A stretch of DNA of 64,000 bases from Mycolicibacterium anyangense. GTDB lineage: Bacteria; Actinomycetota; Actinomycetes; Mycobacteriales; Mycobacteriaceae. Where the stretch lies: positions 372,001 to 436,000 of the forward strand of contig NZ_AP022620.1 of NCBI RefSeq assembly GCF_010731855.1, given 5' to 3'. Below are positions 38,137 to 50,210 of the stretch, one piece after another (the first letter of the stretch is position 1; the number at the start of each line of letters is the position of its first letter). The notes beneath the pieces are model-generated. The model did not search any database. It saw only the letters and a list, made by a program, of their open reading frames with translations, and was not told where the DNA came from. Both the position numbers and the translations under genes were made by a program.

Positions 38137-39667
38137 GTCGTTGCCGGACAAGCTGTTTGACCAACCGGGTACGTTGTTGGGGCGGTTGGGGTCACGGGAC
38201 GGCGCCGTAATCGGCGCCGGGATGGCCGTCTTCGTCATCGCGCTCACCGGTTGTGCTCTGCTGCGCTGGCAGGCGCCGATGATCGCGCTGGCCAGCTTCG
38301 GGCTGGCCACCGTGCTGCTCTGCTATGCACGCCAGATCCGCGTGCCCGCAAGCGCGGTCGCGATCGCAGGCTTGGTCGGCCTCGCCCTCGGTGCAGGGTG
38401 GGCGATGGTCGTCGGCCCGGTCATGGCACAGGCCTACAGTGCCGCGCTGGGCGCACAGACCGATCTACGGCACATCCTGCTCTCCGGAATCGCCATCCCC
38501 GGCAGCGGTGCACTGCTGATGCTGGCGCCGGCGGTGGTGGTCCGGGTGACGATCCGGTCGATCCGCGACCCGCGCAGCGGGATGGCCGTCGGTGCGTGGG
38601 GTGCGACGGTCTTCAACGCCGGTTCTACCGCGACCCTGCTGTGGCCGCAATTGGCCATGGGGGTGAGCGCCCACGACCAATCCGCGGAAAGCCTGCTCGC
38701 CGAGGCGATCGTCGAGGGTCTGGCATGGCCGTCGGCGTGCCTGGCGGTGGGCGCCATCTTCGGGATCGCGTTGTGGTTGACGCCCGCCGCACCGTCGGGG
38801 AGGAACCGAGCGACGGTGGTGGGCGCGCTGGCGGCGGGGCTGATCGTGGTGACGGCGCTGGGATTGGTGGACGTCCTACCGATCTCGGTGCGGCCCTATA
38901 TCGCCGCGCAACTGGGCATCTCGCTGTTGGCGGTTATCGCCTGGCGGATCGTGGTGGCGCGTACCGTCGCGCGCCGGGTGTCAGATGTGGGTACGGCCAG
39001 CTACCGCGGTGTGTTGGTGCCGTTGATTGGTGTTCTCGGCGTGCTGGCCGCCGTGAGCACCGGGATCTCGGCACTGATCACACCGCCTGCCAAGGCCTAT
39101 GTGTGTCCGCCGGACTGCGGCCGGCCGCCGTTGGGTACGCCGGTGGAGACCAACCCGCGCTACAGCGGTGACAACGGGGCGTTCTCAGTGGCCTACCCGG
39201 AAGAGGGTGCGGCGTATCAGGTCACCTTCGAGCCGCACGGATTGGCCGGGGTGAAGCTGGCGTATCTCGGCGGGGACACCGGCACGATGATGCTGTTCGG
39301 CGAGCCCGCGGATGGACGTACCTCCCGTCAGATCGTCGAACAGGTGTTGGGTTCGAAATACCCGGACGCCGTCGTCAGCTACGAAGTCCCGAACGCATCG
39401 GTCGGCTACCAGCCGGGATACGGCGTTGTCGCCGACGTGTATTCGCGCGACTCGGCGGCGTCGTTCACCAGGCTGCGGGTCATCGTCATGGCCGCGATCA
39501 AACACGACTACGCGCTCATCGCGGCCGCGGTCGGCCCCTATCACGAATTCAGTCCGGACTACGGCAGCGGCCATCCGTCCGGGGCCAACCTGGAGCTGGC
39601 CATGGACATGGGCAAGTACGTCAACAGCTTCCGGTGGGGCGGCGACCGCTACGGTCACCGGCCCTGA
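38129..39667 (+). CDS. Polytopic membrane protein with extracytoplasmic C-terminal domain
   Basis: 512 aa from GTG 38129, overlapping the peptidase gene by 8 bp. Upstream residues of the open frame are a shadow of that gene. About eight to nine membrane helices fill residues 20–320 (for example AVAIAGLVGLALGAGWAMVVG; ACLAVGAIFGIALWL; LVPLIGVLGVLAAVSTGISALI). A soluble domain of 190 residues follows, with a VCPPDC pair and an LpqN-like look (FSVAYPEEGAAYQVTFEPHGLAGVKLAYLGGDTGTMMLFG). No family is recognised. Overlap with the S53 gene suggests a joint role, perhaps anchoring, activating or resisting the peptidase. Confidence 0.75.
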   Translation: MGKSLPDKLFDQPGTLLGRLGSRDGAVIGAGMAVFVIALTGCALLRWQAPMIALASFGLATVLLCYARQIRVPASAVAIAGLVGLALGAGWAMVVGPVMAQAYSAALGAQTDLRHILLSGIAIPGSGALLMLAPAVVVRVTIRSIRDPRSGMAVGAWGATVFNAGSTATLLWPQLAMGVSAHDQSAESLLAEAIVEGLAWPSACLAVGAIFGIALWLTPAAPSGRNRATVVGALAAGLIVVTALGLVDVLPISVRPYIAAQLGISLLAVIAWRIVVARTVARRVSDVGTASYRGVLVPLIGVLGVLAAVSTGISALITPPAKAYVCPPDCGRPPLGTPVETNPRYSGDNGAFSVAYPEEGAAYQVTFEPHGLAGVKLAYLGGDTGTMMLFGEPADGRTSRQIVEQVLGSKYPDAVVSYEVPNASVGYQPGYGVVADVYSRDSAASFTRLRVIVMAAIKHDYALIAAAVGPYHEFSPDYGSGHPSGANLELAMDMGKYVNSFRWGGDRYGHRP

Positions 39668-39677
39668 CCGGTCGGGC

Positions 39678-40175
39678 TCACTGCTGTGGTGCGGTGGAAC
39701 CCGCCAGCGGCATGGCAGGCAGGCCGAGCTTGCGGTGGTCCCAGGAGCGGGTGCGTGCGGTGACGATGCGAACCGCGATGCGCTTGTTCATCATCATGTC
39801 GACGGCGGGCTTGAGGTCATCGGAGTAGGGGCCGTTGTAGCGCTCCCACACATTGACGCCGACCGCGAAAATGGTGTCCGGGTCGTCGACGATCTCGGCC
39901 ACCCCTTCGAATGCCACGCCACGCAGGGTGTCGTACGTTTCGCCGTCCTCGATGAGGAAACTCACCCGTGGGTTGCGGCGCAAGTTGACCGTCTTTTGCG
40001 ATTTGGCCTTGGTTTCGACCCAGATCTCACCATCGATCACGCCGTACCACATGGCGACCAGATGCGGCTGTCCGTCCGGGCCGACGGTGGCCATGGTGCC
40101 AGTGCGACTGCGGGCGACGAAGTCGGCGATCTCGTCGTCGCTCATGACGATCTGGTTGCGCTGGCTGGTTCCCAT
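39678..40175 (-). CDS. PPOX-class split-barrel oxidoreductase, probably F420-dependent
   Basis: 165 aa. The flavin/deazaflavin split-barrel fold is clear (TGTMATVGPDGQPHLVAMWYGVIDGEIWVETKAKSQKTVNLRRNPRVSFLIEDG). It corresponds to Rv2991, a member of the F420-binding FDOR-B group. It would reduce or oxidise a small molecule with F420; the substrate is unknown. FbiD, needed for F420 synthesis, is encoded 7 kb away. It is convergent with the membrane-protein gene, with a 10-bp spacer. Confidence 0.88.
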   Translation of the reverse strand: MGTSQRNQIVMSDDEIADFVARSRTGTMATVGPDGQPHLVAMWYGVIDGEIWVETKAKSQKTVNLRRNPRVSFLIEDGETYDTLRGVAFEGVAEIVDDPDTIFAVGVNVWERYNGPYSDDLKPAVDMMMNKRIAVRIVTARTRSWDHRKLGLPAMPLAGSTAPQQ

Positions 40176-40243
40176 GGCGTCAGTGTGGCAGGTGTCTCAT
40201 CGGCGGCCGCGTGGACGTCTCACTATGCGGGTGCACAGTCCGA

Positions 40244-40945
40244 TCACAGTCGCCGGGTGAGTGCCTCGGACGCCGAGAGCAGGTCGGCCGCCCAGCGCGC
40301 GCCGGGCCGGCGGCCCATCCGGTCGATCGGTCCGGACACCGACACCGCGGCGATCACCGCACCGCTCCGATCACGAACCGGTGCAGAGATACTGGCCACC
40401 CCGGGTTCACGCTCGGCCGCACTCTGCGCCCAACCCCGCCGGCGCACATCGGCCAGCGTCCGTTCGGTGAACTTCGCCGAGGGCAGCACGGCCTGTTGGG
40501 TGGCGGCGTCGCTGTAGGCCAACAGGACTTTGGCGCCGGATCCGGCCGTCATCGGCAGCCGTGTGCCGACCGGAACCGTATCGCGAAGCCCCGCAGGTGG
40601 TTCCAGGGCAGCGATGCACACCCGCGCGGTTCCCTCGCGACGGTAGAGCTGCACGCTCTCGCCGGTGATCTCCCGCAGCCTGGGCAAGATCGCGGCCCCG
40701 GCCGCCAGCAGGGGATCGCTGACCTGGGTGGCCAGCTCACTGAGCGCCGGTCCCAGCCGCCAGCGTCCCTCGGCGTCGCGGGCCAGCAGGCGATGGGTCT
40801 CCAGGCCGGCGGCCAACCGGTGTGCGGTGGCGCGGGGAAGCCCGGTGCGCTCGCAGAGTTCGGCCAGCCCACAGGGAGACTCGGCAACCGAATGCAGCAC
40901 GCCCACGGCTTTGTCGAGGACGCCGATGCCGCTATCCTGTCTCAT
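40244..40945 (-). CDS. IclR-family regulator (NdgR/LtbR-like)
   Basis: 233 aa. The N-terminal winged HTH (KAVGVLHSVAESPCGLAELCERTGLPRATAHRLAAGLETHRLL) is followed by the IclR effector domain (TGESVQLYRREGTARVCIAALEPPAGLRDTVPVGTRLP). It is divergent from leuCD, exactly as NdgR in Streptomyces and LtbR in Corynebacterium, which control leucine synthesis. Counterpart of Rv2989. Its ATG lies inside the palindrome at 40939–40956, consistent with autoregulation. Confidence 0.92.
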   Translation of the reverse strand: MRQDSGIGVLDKAVGVLHSVAESPCGLAELCERTGLPRATAHRLAAGLETHRLLARDAEGRWRLGPALSELATQVSDPLLAAGAAILPRLREITGESVQLYRREGTARVCIAALEPPAGLRDTVPVGTRLPMTAGSGAKVLLAYSDAATQQAVLPSAKFTERTLADVRRRGWAQSAAEREPGVASISAPVRDRSGAVIAAVSVSGPIDRMGRRPGARWAADLLSASEALTRRL

Positions 40946-40956
40946 ATCGAGATACT
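40939..40956. promoter_or_regulatory. Candidate IclR/NdgR operator before leuC
   Basis: TGTCTCATATCGAGATAC-like palindrome: GTCTC and GAGAT arms around ATATC, one mismatch. It covers the regulator's start codon and the likely leuC promoter. A further TGAGAT half-site is at 40971–40976. It resembles the TCTC…GAGA sites reported for LtbR/NdgR. Confidence 0.5.
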
Positions 40957-41018
40957 AACGTCCCGAAATGTGAGATGGCCACTTTCCAGCCCGGGGTGGC
41001 CGACGGAGGAATCGAGAA

Positions 41019-42452
41019 GTGATGGCCCAGATCGACAAGCCCAGAACGCTGCCCGAGAAGGTGTGGGACGACCACGTCGTGGTTGCCGGTGCCGGCAGTG
41101 GTGCCTCGCGTGAACCCGATTTGATCTATATCGATATGCACCTCATCCACGAGGTGACCAGCCCGCAGGCCTTCGACGGTCTCCGGCTGGCCGGTCGCCC
41201 GGTGCACCGGCCGGATCTGACGATCGCCACCGAAGACCACAATGTGCCCACCGTCGACATCGACAAGCCGATCGCCGACCCCATCTCGCGGACCCAGGTC
41301 GAGACGCTGCGGCGCAACTGCGCCGAGTTCGGAATCCGGTTGCACCCGATGGGTGATGCCGAGCAGGGCATCGTGCACGTGATGGGCCCACAACTCGGTC
41401 TCACCCAACCCGGGATGACGATCGTCTGTGGTGACAGCCACACCTCGACTCACGGCGCCTTCGGTGCGATCGCGATGGGCATCGGCACCTCCGAGGTCGA
41501 GCATGTGCTGGCGACACAAACGCTTCCGCTGCGCCCGTTCAAGACGATGGCAGTCAACGTCGAGGGCGAACTGCCGCCAGGAGTGACGGCCAAGGACATC
41601 ATTCTGGCGGTCATCGCCAAGATCGGCACCGGCGGTGGCCAGGGCTATGTCATCGAATACCGCGGCAGCACCATCGAATCGCTGTCGATGGAAGGCCGGA
41701 TGACGATCTGCAATATGAGCATCGAGGCCGGCGCCCGAGCCGGCCTGGTGGCCCCCGACGAGACCACCTATGAATTCCTGCGCGGCCGTCCCTACGCGCC
41801 GACGGGTGCGGATTGGGATGCGGCGGTGGCGGCCTGGGAGCTGCTCAAGACCGATCCGGGCGCCGAATTCGACGCCGAGGTCCACATCGACGCCACCACG
41901 TTGAGCCCGTTCGTCACGTGGGGCACCAACCCGGGCCAGGGTCTGCCGCTGTCCGAGGCGGTGCCGGATCCGGAGCTGATGCCCGATTCCGAGCGTCAGG
42001 CCGCCGAGAAAGCTTTGGCATACATGGACCTTGCGCCGGGTACCCCGTTGCGTGACGTGGCTGTCGATGCCGTGTTCGTGGGTTCGTGCACCAATGGCCG
42101 CATCGAGGATCTGCGGGTGGTGGCCGATGTGCTGCGCGGCCGCACGGTCGCCGACGGCGTGCGCATGCTCGTCGTGCCCGGGTCCATGCGGGTGCGGGCC
42201 CAAGCCGAATCTGAAGGCCTGGGCGAGATCTTCACCGCTGCCGGCGCGGAATGGCGGCAGGCGGGCTGCTCGATGTGCCTGGGAATGAACCCCGATCAGC
42301 TGGCCCCGGGCGAGCGCTGCGCGTCGACGTCGAATAGGAACTTCGAAGGCAGGCAGGGCAAGGGCGGCCGCACCCACCTGGTGTCACCGGCGGTCGCCGC
42401 GGCTACCGCGGTTCGCGGCACGCTGTCCTCGCCCGCTGATCTCGAAAACTAG
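41019..42452 (+). CDS. leuC: 3-isopropylmalate dehydratase, large subunit
   Basis: 477 aa from GTG 41019 (476 from the adjacent ATG 41022), with GGAGGA at 41005–41010. The [4Fe-4S] ligands are in [12 protein letters not shown] and the GCSMCLGMN pair; the aconitase signature [30 protein letters not shown] is intact. With LeuD it isomerises 2- to 3-isopropylmalate. leuD follows after 19 bp. Likely controlled by the divergent IclR regulator. Confidence 0.96.
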   Translation: MMAQIDKPRTLPEKVWDDHVVVAGAGSGASREPDLIYIDMHLIHEVTSPQAFDGLRLAGRPVHRPDLTIATEDHNVPTVDIDKPIADPISRTQVETLRRNCAEFGIRLHPMGDAEQGIVHVMGPQLGLTQPGMTIVCGDSHTSTHGAFGAIAMGIGTSEVEHVLATQTLPLRPFKTMAVNVEGELPPGVTAKDIILAVIAKIGTGGGQGYVIEYRGSTIESLSMEGRMTICNMSIEAGARAGLVAPDETTYEFLRGRPYAPTGADWDAAVAAWELLKTDPGAEFDAEVHIDATTLSPFVTWGTNPGQGLPLSEAVPDPELMPDSERQAAEKALAYMDLAPGTPLRDVAVDAVFVGSCTNGRIEDLRVVADVLRGRTVADGVRMLVVPGSMRVRAQAESEGLGEIFTAAGAEWRQAGCSMCLGMNPDQLAPGERCASTSNRNFEGRQGKGGRTHLVSPAVAAATAVRGTLSSPADLEN

Positions 42453-42471
42453 CCCTGCTAAGGAGAACACG

Positions 42472-43068
42472 ATGGATGCCTTCCACACCCACACCGGCAT
42501 CGGGGTCCCGTTGCGGCGGTCCAATGTCGACACCGACCAGATCATTCCGGCGGTGTATTTGAAGCGCGTCACCCGAACGGGTTTTGAGGACGGCCTTTTC
42601 GCCGCATGGCGCAACGATCCGTCATTCATCCTGAATCTGAGCCCTTTCGACCGCGGCTCGGTCCTGGTTGCCGGCCCCGATTTCGGCACCGGCTCCTCGC
42701 GCGAACATGCGGTGTGGGCGCTCATGGACTATGGATTCCGAGTAGTGATCTCGTCCAGATTCGCTGACATCTTCCGGGGCAATGCCGGCAAGGCCGGTCT
42801 GCTGGCGGCTGAAGTGGCTCAGGATGACGTCGAACTGCTCTGGAAGCTGCTCGAGCAGAATCCGGGGCTGGAAATCACTGTGAATCTTCAAGATCGGAAC
42901 ATCACCGCCGGAACGACAGTGGTGCCGTTCACGATTGACGATTACACCGCCTGGCGACTGCTCGAGGGGCTCGACGATATAGGCCTTACCCTGCGGAAAC
43001 GCGCTGAAATCGAATCATACGAGGCGACCAGGCCGAACTGGAAACCGCGCATCTCGATACCCTCCTGA
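42472..43068 (+). CDS. leuD: 3-isopropylmalate dehydratase, small subunit
   Basis: 198 aa, ATG with AAGGAGAA upstream. It shows the swivel-domain motifs ([61 protein letters not shown]). It completes the LeuCD enzyme. Normal length and no irregularities. Confidence 0.96.
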   Translation: MDAFHTHTGIGVPLRRSNVDTDQIIPAVYLKRVTRTGFEDGLFAAWRNDPSFILNLSPFDRGSVLVAGPDFGTGSSREHAVWALMDYGFRVVISSRFADIFRGNAGKAGLLAAEVAQDDVELLWKLLEQNPGLEITVNLQDRNITAGTTVVPFTIDDYTAWRLLEGLDDIGLTLRKRAEIESYEATRPNWKPRISIPS

Positions 43069-43100
43069 GGGCCCTCGGGGCGCGAATTCCCGCCCCTAAA

Positions 43101-43139
43101 CGGGGGTTCGCGCCCCCGACATTCACCGCCCTAGGGCGG
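43101..43139. terminator. Hairpins between leuD and hupB
   Basis: CGGGGG–TTCGCG–CCCCCG (43101–43118) and the 14-bp palindrome CCGCCCTAGGGCGG (43126–43139) follow the leuD stop by 32 bp and 57 bp. No T-tract is present. One or both probably end leuCD transcripts. Confidence 0.45.
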
Positions 43140-43191
43140 CAAGCGGTTTGCTGAAATCCCGCTAAGCAATGCCTGAAATTGGGCGTGGCAC

Positions 43192-43221
43192 TTGGAGATC
43201 TGCTGGCATTGGGTTTACCGT
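43192..43221 (+). promoter_or_regulatory. Putative hupB promoter
   Basis: TTGGAG (43192–43197) and TACCGT (43216–43221) with an 18-bp spacer, the same -10 as the ilv promoter. The start would be near 43228, leaving a 40-nt leader that contains the GGAGGA ribosome-binding site. Confidence 0.4.
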
Positions 43222-43267
43222 ATTTGGCAGTCGGTCCAGAAAGGACCACTGTTTTCGGAGGAATTGA

Positions 43268-43954
43268 ATGAACAAAGCAGAGCTGATCGACGCTCTCACC
43301 GCGAAGCTGAACGTGGATCGTCGTCAGGCTACTGACGCAGTCGAGAACATCGTCGACACCATTGTGCGCGCGGTGCACAAGGGCGACAGTGTGACCATCA
43401 CCGGTTTCGGTGTCTTCGAGCAGCGCCGTCGTGCCGCTCGCGTTGCGCGTAACCCGCGCACCGGTGAGACCGTGAAAGTGAAGCCGACCTCCGTTCCCGC
43501 CTTCCGCCCCGGCGCGCAGTTCAAGGCCGTCGTCTCTGGCGCGCAGAAGCTTCCGGCTGAGGGACCTGCCGTCAAGCGCGGCGCTGTCGGCGGTCCGGCC
43601 AAGAAGGCCGCCGCCAAGAAGGTGGTCCGCAAGGCCGTCGCCAAGAAGGCTCCGGTCAAGAAGGCCGCGCCCGTGAAGAAGGCCGCTCCGGTCAAGAAGG
43701 CTGCCGCTCCGGTCAAGAAGGCCGCGCCCGCCAAGAAGGCCGCGCCGGTCAAGAAGGCCGCTCCGGCCAAGAAGGCTCCGGTCAAGAAGGCCGCGCCCGT
43801 GAAGAAGGCCGCTCCGGTCAAGAAGGCCGCGCCGGTCAAGAAGGCTGCCGCTCCGGTCAAGAAGGCCGCTGCCAAGGCTCCGGTCAAGAAGGCCGCTCCG
43901 GCCAAGAAGGCCGCGCCGGCCAAGAAGGCTCCGGCCAAGAAGGGCCGTCGCTAA
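43268..43954 (+). CDS. hupB: Histone-like HU protein with Lys/Ala-rich tail
   Basis: 228 aa. Residues 1–90 are a standard HU fold ([32 protein letters not shown]…[26 protein letters not shown]). The remaining 125 residues are a histone H1-like tail of VKKAAP and AKKA repeats ending KKGRR. This two-part form is the mycobacterial HupB (Rv2986c), which compacts DNA and binds iron-related and surface ligands. The DNA of the tail is highly repetitive (GTCAAGAAGGCC units), so its length is likely to vary between strains. Confidence 0.96.
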   Translation: MNKAELIDALTAKLNVDRRQATDAVENIVDTIVRAVHKGDSVTITGFGVFEQRRRAARVARNPRTGETVKVKPTSVPAFRPGAQFKAVVSGAQKLPAEGPAVKRGAVGGPAKKAAAKKVVRKAVAKKAPVKKAAPVKKAAPVKKAAAPVKKAAPAKKAAPVKKAAPAKKAPVKKAAPVKKAAPVKKAAPVKKAAAPVKKAAAKAPVKKAAPAKKAAPAKKAPAKKGRR

Positions 43955-43967
43955 AGTTCTCCGTCGG

Positions 43968-43998
43968 ATACGCCGCGGGCCCAGTGCCCGCGGCGTAT
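43968..43998. terminator. Bidirectional terminator hupB/mutT1
   Basis: A perfect 13-bp stem, ATACGCCGCGGGC with GCCCGCGGCGTAT, around a 5-nt loop. It lies 13 bp after hupB and 26 bp from the stop of the convergent mutT1. No T-tract. Confidence 0.7.
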
Positions 43999-44024
43999 TC
44001 GTGTATCTGGGGCCTGGAGGCCGC

Positions 44025-44993
44025 TCAGCCCTTGAGTGCCAACGGGCTGGCGATGTACTCCGCGGCGACGATCTGGTCGTCTGCCAGGGAGAGCACCCAG
44101 GTGCTGCCCTTGCGGTTACGGAGCTTGTCGGGCTTGCCGCGCTCGCCGTCGCGCCACCATGCCAGCAGGTACGGAATCACCTTGCCCTGCGTGCAGATCA
44201 CCGGTGTACCGCCGTGGCCGGCGATCTCTCGCACCCGGTCGCGGGCGGCTTTCGGATTCGCCGCGTAGGCCTCTTCGGTGAGATCCGCCTCGACCACGAT
44301 CGGCACCCCGAGCTCCTGCGCCAGCGGTTCGACGGTCTGGGTGCAGCGGGCACGATCAGCGGCATGGATCGCCGTGGGGCCGAACGCCATCAGCTGCGCC
44401 ACCAGCGATTCGGCCTGTGCACGACCGTTCTTGTCCAGCGGCCGATCCCGGTCGTCGCCCTTGTATCGGGACTTCACGCCTGCGGTTGCGTGCCGCACCA
44501 CCAGCACCGTCTGGGTGTCGCCAGGGTGCTCACCGAACGACGCGAGCACATCCCGATCGTGCGGGTAGGTGAGTCGATCGGCGGTATCGGCGGGTGACAG
44601 CCACTCGAGCCGGTCGACCTCGTCGCCGGCAGTGAATTCGCCGCCGACTGCCCGCGCCGCCCAATAGTGGACCACCTTGGTGCCTTCCGGGATCGGATAG
44701 CTCACCTCGATCAGGCGTCTGCCCAGATGTGCACGCTGGCCGGTCTCTTCCCATATTTCGCGCACCGCGGCCACCGGTTCGTTCTCGCCGGGGTCCACCT
44801 TGCCCTTGGGCAGCGACCAGTCGTCGTAACGCGGTCGGTGAATCACGGCAATGCACGGCTCGCCGGTGTCCGGGTCCGGTCGCCACAGCACCGCACCCGC
44901 TGCGATCACGCGTTGGGTAGGCTTGGCCTTCTTGGCCACAACATCCTTGGTCGATTTGGTCTTCGAGCCGTCATGTGACGGTCCTTTGGCCAC
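44025..44993 (-). CDS. mutT1: MutT1-type Nudix hydrolase–histidine phosphatase fusion
   Basis: 322 aa from GTG 44993, which has GGGAG 5 nt before it; GTG 45005 would add 4 residues. The N-terminal Nudix domain carries an intact box ([23 protein letters not shown]). The C-terminal half is a histidine phosphatase (LVVRHATAG, later [11 protein letters not shown]). The fusion is the mycobacterial MutT1 (Rv2985). It hydrolyses 8-oxo-(d)GTP, and the second domain takes the product to the monophosphate, cleansing the nucleotide pool. It is 69 bp from ppk on the same strand. Confidence 0.92.
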   Translation of the reverse strand: MAKGPSHDGSKTKSTKDVVAKKAKPTQRVIAAGAVLWRPDPDTGEPCIAVIHRPRYDDWSLPKGKVDPGENEPVAAVREIWEETGQRAHLGRRLIEVSYPIPEGTKVVHYWAARAVGGEFTAGDEVDRLEWLSPADTADRLTYPHDRDVLASFGEHPGDTQTVLVVRHATAGVKSRYKGDDRDRPLDKNGRAQAESLVAQLMAFGPTAIHAADRARCTQTVEPLAQELGVPIVVEADLTEEAYAANPKAARDRVREIAGHGGTPVICTQGKVIPYLLAWWRDGERGKPDKLRNRKGSTWVLSLADDQIVAAEYIASPLALKG

Positions 44994-45062
44994 CTCAACT
45001 CCCACAAGTCAATTCGGGCCACCGCGTGCGCAGGGCCTGGCCGGTTGTCATGGAAGGCGAGC

Positions 45063-47228
45063 TCAGCGCTGCCGATGCAGTTCCATGAGCCACACCTGGT
45101 GGTCACGGACCTGGCGTCCGTCCTGCGGTGATGCGGTCCAACTTCCGTCGGGGCCCAGTTCCCAGCAGCGGGTCGACGGATCCATCGCAGACTCGAAGAT
45201 CTCGTCCAGGTACCCGGTGAGTCGGGGATCCTTCACCTGGGCCAGCACCTCGACGCGACGATCGAGATTGCGGTGCATCATGTCCGCGCTGCCGATGAAG
45301 AACTCGTTGATCGCCCGGAAATGGAAGATGCGCGAATGTTCCAGGAACTGGCCCAGAATCGAGCGCACCACGATGTTCTCGGAGAAACCCTCGGCACCCG
45401 GCTTGAGCGCACAGATTCCGCGCACCACGATCTCGACCCGGACGCCGGCCTGAGAGGCCCGGTAGAGCGCATCGATGACCTGTTCGTCGACAAGAGCATT
45501 GGCCTTGAGGCGGATGCGGCCGTTGCCGCCGGCACGATGGGCTTCGATTTCGCGTTCGATGCGTTCGACAATGCCCTTGCGTACGCCGTGCGGAGCGACC
45601 AAGAGATTGCGGTAACTCACCTTCCGGGAGTAGCCGGTGAGTGAATTGAACAGGTCGGTCAGATCGGCACCGATGTTGGGGTCCGCCGTCAGCAGGCCGA
45701 CATCCTCGTAGAGGCGGGCCGTCTTCGGGTTGTAGTTGCCGGTGCCGATGTGGCAGTAGCGGCGGATCGTCGAACCCTCGCGGCGGACCACCAGGCAGGT
45801 CTTGCAGTGCGTCTTGAGGCCGATCAGCCCGTAGACCACATGCACGCCAGCGTCTTCCAGGGCACGGGCCCACTTGATGTTGGCCTGCTCGTCGAAGCGC
45901 GCCTTGAGTTCGACGAGTGCGACGACCTGCTTGCCCGCGGCTGCTGCCTCGATCAGTGCGTTGACGATCGGGGAGTCACCGGAGGTCCGGTACAGGGTTT
46001 GCTTGATGGCCAACACATTCGGGTCGGCCGCAGCCTGCTCGATGAACCGCTGCACGCTGGTCGAGAACGAGTGGTAGGGGTGGTGCACCAGCACGTCACC
46101 GTCGCGCAGCGTCGAGAAAATGCTCTTCGGGGTTTCGCGCTCACCGAAGGCCTGATGCGTGGCGGGGACGAACGGACGGTCCTTGAGTGCGGGCCGGTCC
46201 ACGCCGTAGACCTGCCACAGCGCTGAAAGATCCAGCAGCCCTGGCACCTCCACCACGTCGCCGGGGTTGACGTCCAGTTCGCGCAACAACAGCTCGAGCA
46301 TGTGCTCGGTCATGTCGTCGGCCACCTCCAGGCGCACCGGCGGCCCGAATCGCCGCCGGGCCAGTTCCCGCTCCAGCGCCTGCAGCAGGTCTTCGTCGCG
46401 GTCCTCGACGTCCATGTCCGCGTTGCGGGTGATCCGGAACGCGTGGTGTTCGACGATCTCCATACCCGGGAACAGCACCGGCAGGAACGCGGCGATGAGT
46501 TCTTCCATCGGCAGGAAGCGGACCGACTTGTCCTCGGGATCGGCGCTCTTGAGTACCACGAAGCGATCGACGTTGTCGGGCACCTTGACCCGGGCGAAGT
46601 GCTCACCGCCGTCCTCGGGGGAGCGGACGGCGACCGCCAGGTTCAGGCTCAGGCTGCTGACGAACGGGAACGGATGCGCCGGGTCGACGGCCAGCGGCGT
46701 GAGTACCGGAAAGACCTGCTCGTGGAAGTACTTCGACAGGTCGGCGCGGTCGTCCTCGCTGAGCTCGTTCCAGGTGACGATATAGATGCCCTCTTCGGCG
46801 AGGCCCGGCCGCACCGACTCCAGGAACACCTGAGCGTGCCGCAGCGAGATCTGCCGAGTGCGGTCACCGATGCGCCGCAACTGTTCTCGCGGGGTCAGGC
46901 CGTCGGCCGAGCGGACCGACAGGCCCATCTCGTCGCGGCGCTTGAGCCCGGCCACCCGGACCATGTAGAACTCGTCGAGGTTGGAGGCGAAGATCGCCAG
47001 GAATTTGGCCCGCTCCAACAGCGGCATCGAGGTATCGGCGGCCAGGGCCAGCACCCGGGCGTTGAAATCCAGCCAGCTCAGCTCGCGGTTGAGGTAGCGA
47101 TCCTCGGGCAGCGCATCGTCGACGGCGGCAGCGGTGGCCGCGGGCGGAGCTTCCGGCGCCTCACCCGGCTGCCAGTCGTCATCCGTGGATCTCGCTTCTG
47201 CTTCCGTATCGGTCACACCAGCGATCAT
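45063..47228 (-). CDS. ppk: Polyphosphate kinase 1
   Basis: 721 aa, usual for actinobacteria. After a 40-residue acidic leader come the N domain ([19 protein letters not shown]), head domain, and two catalytic PLD-like domains. The autophosphorylated His lies in GLKTHCK and the ATP-site stretch in [24 protein letters not shown]. It polymerises phosphate from ATP into polyphosphate, used in stress survival and two-component signalling. Corresponds to Rv2984. Confidence 0.96.
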   Translation of the reverse strand: MIAGVTDTEAEARSTDDDWQPGEAPEAPPAATAAAVDDALPEDRYLNRELSWLDFNARVLALAADTSMPLLERAKFLAIFASNLDEFYMVRVAGLKRRDEMGLSVRSADGLTPREQLRRIGDRTRQISLRHAQVFLESVRPGLAEEGIYIVTWNELSEDDRADLSKYFHEQVFPVLTPLAVDPAHPFPFVSSLSLNLAVAVRSPEDGGEHFARVKVPDNVDRFVVLKSADPEDKSVRFLPMEELIAAFLPVLFPGMEIVEHHAFRITRNADMDVEDRDEDLLQALERELARRRFGPPVRLEVADDMTEHMLELLLRELDVNPGDVVEVPGLLDLSALWQVYGVDRPALKDRPFVPATHQAFGERETPKSIFSTLRDGDVLVHHPYHSFSTSVQRFIEQAAADPNVLAIKQTLYRTSGDSPIVNALIEAAAAGKQVVALVELKARFDEQANIKWARALEDAGVHVVYGLIGLKTHCKTCLVVRREGSTIRRYCHIGTGNYNPKTARLYEDVGLLTADPNIGADLTDLFNSLTGYSRKVSYRNLLVAPHGVRKGIVERIEREIEAHRAGGNGRIRLKANALVDEQVIDALYRASQAGVRVEIVVRGICALKPGAEGFSENIVVRSILGQFLEHSRIFHFRAINEFFIGSADMMHRNLDRRVEVLAQVKDPRLTGYLDEIFESAMDPSTRCWELGPDGSWTASPQDGRQVRDHQVWLMELHRQR

Positions 47229-47278
47229 CCCTTATCCGAACCACCGGCGGATGCCAGCCGCCGAAAGTCGGCTGCCGT

Positions 47279-49019
<1,741 letters not shown>

Positions 49020-49023
49020 CGCC

Positions 49024-50133
49024 ATGATCGACGGCTACGGAGACTCGACGCGCGCGGTGAAAGCGGTTGACAGCCAAGCGATTCCGGGTCAGCCCGTCGG
49101 GCCCACCCCGGTGCCCGCCGCGGCCTATCATCTGTCCCCGGACGAGGGCACCGAGCAGGACACCTATGGCCGCGGCTCGAATCCGAGCTGGCGGAGCCTG
49201 GAGTCGGCGCTTGCCGTGCTCGAGGGAGCCACGACCGCGCTGAGTTTCGGCTCCGGGATGGCGGCCATCTCCGCCGCGCTGCGAGTGGTCACCGCACCCG
49301 GATCGGTTCTGGTGGTGCCGTCCGACGGCTACTACCAGGTGCGTCGATTTGCCGCGGAAAGTCTTGCTCCCCAAGGCATTGTCGTGCGCGAAGCGTCGGC
49401 AGGCGAAATCTACGAGGCTGCCGAGCAGGCCGACGCGGTGCTGGCCGAGACCCCGACCAATCCGGGTCTGGATGTGGTGGATCTGCATCGGCTGGCCGGG
49501 ATCTGCCGGCGCCGTGGGGCCCCCCTGGTCGTCGACAACACCACTGCCACCCCGCTCGGGCAGCAGCCGCTGTCGTTGGGCGCGGACCTGGTGGTGGCCA
49601 GTGCCACCAAGGCGCTGGCCGGGCACAGCGACGTACTGGCCGGCTACGCCGCGGGCAGCAAGCCCGAGTTGATGGCGGCGCTGGAACGTGAGCGGCTGCT
49701 GTCCGGAGCCATCCTGGGCGCCTTCGAAGCCTGGCTGGTGCTGCGCAGCATCGGCAGTGTGGGGCTGCGGTTCACGCGTCAGTGCCAGAACGCGCTCGCC
49801 CTGGCTACCGCGCTGCGTCGTCATCCGGCTGTGCGTGCGGTGCGCTACCCGGGTCTGCCCGAGGATGCCTCGTATGCCGTGGCCGCTGCCCAGATGCGCC
49901 ATTTCGGCGGTCTGGTGAGCGTCGAACTCGCCGACGCCTCCGCCGTCCACGACCTGGTGCGGCGCAGCGAACTGCTGGTGGCCGCCACCAGCTTCGGCGG
50001 TCTGCACACCTCGGTGGACCGCCGGGCCCGCTGGGGCGATCCGGTCGGCGACGGATTCGCCAGGATCTCGGCCGGGATCGAGGACACCGACGATCTGCTG
50101 GCCGACGTCTTGGCGGCCCTCGACCGGCCGTGA
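49024..50133 (+). CDS. Cys/Met-metabolism PLP enzyme (cystathionine gamma-lyase-like)
   Basis: 369 aa. It shows the fold-type I pattern: YGRGSNPSWRSLESALAVLEGATTALSFGSGMAAI, PLP Asp in VVDNTTATPL, and the Schiff-base Lys in VASATKALAGHSD. Members split cystathionine or related thioethers. It is 30–40 residues shorter at the N-terminus than MetB-like enzymes, and reaction specificity cannot be read from sequence. It lies 4 bp after gpsA, in the same direction. Confidence 0.85.
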   Translation: MIDGYGDSTRAVKAVDSQAIPGQPVGPTPVPAAAYHLSPDEGTEQDTYGRGSNPSWRSLESALAVLEGATTALSFGSGMAAISAALRVVTAPGSVLVVPSDGYYQVRRFAAESLAPQGIVVREASAGEIYEAAEQADAVLAETPTNPGLDVVDLHRLAGICRRRGAPLVVDNTTATPLGQQPLSLGADLVVASATKALAGHSDVLAGYAAGSKPELMAALERERLLSGAILGAFEAWLVLRSIGSVGLRFTRQCQNALALATALRRHPAVRAVRYPGLPEDASYAVAAAQMRHFGGLVSVELADASAVHDLVRRSELLVAATSFGGLHTSVDRRARWGDPVGDGFARISAGIEDTDDLLADVLAALDRP

Positions 50134-50210
50134 CCGGTGCCGGCCACCAAAACCGCTGGTCACGTTATCGGATCGTGCGGCAGACGCCCGGGCTGTAGCC
50201 TCTCTAGGTT

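Noticed and set aside
43580..43950. Tandem DNA repeat as a separate element
   Set aside because: The GTCAAGAAGGCC units encode the Lys/Ala tail of HupB, a normal feature of the protein.
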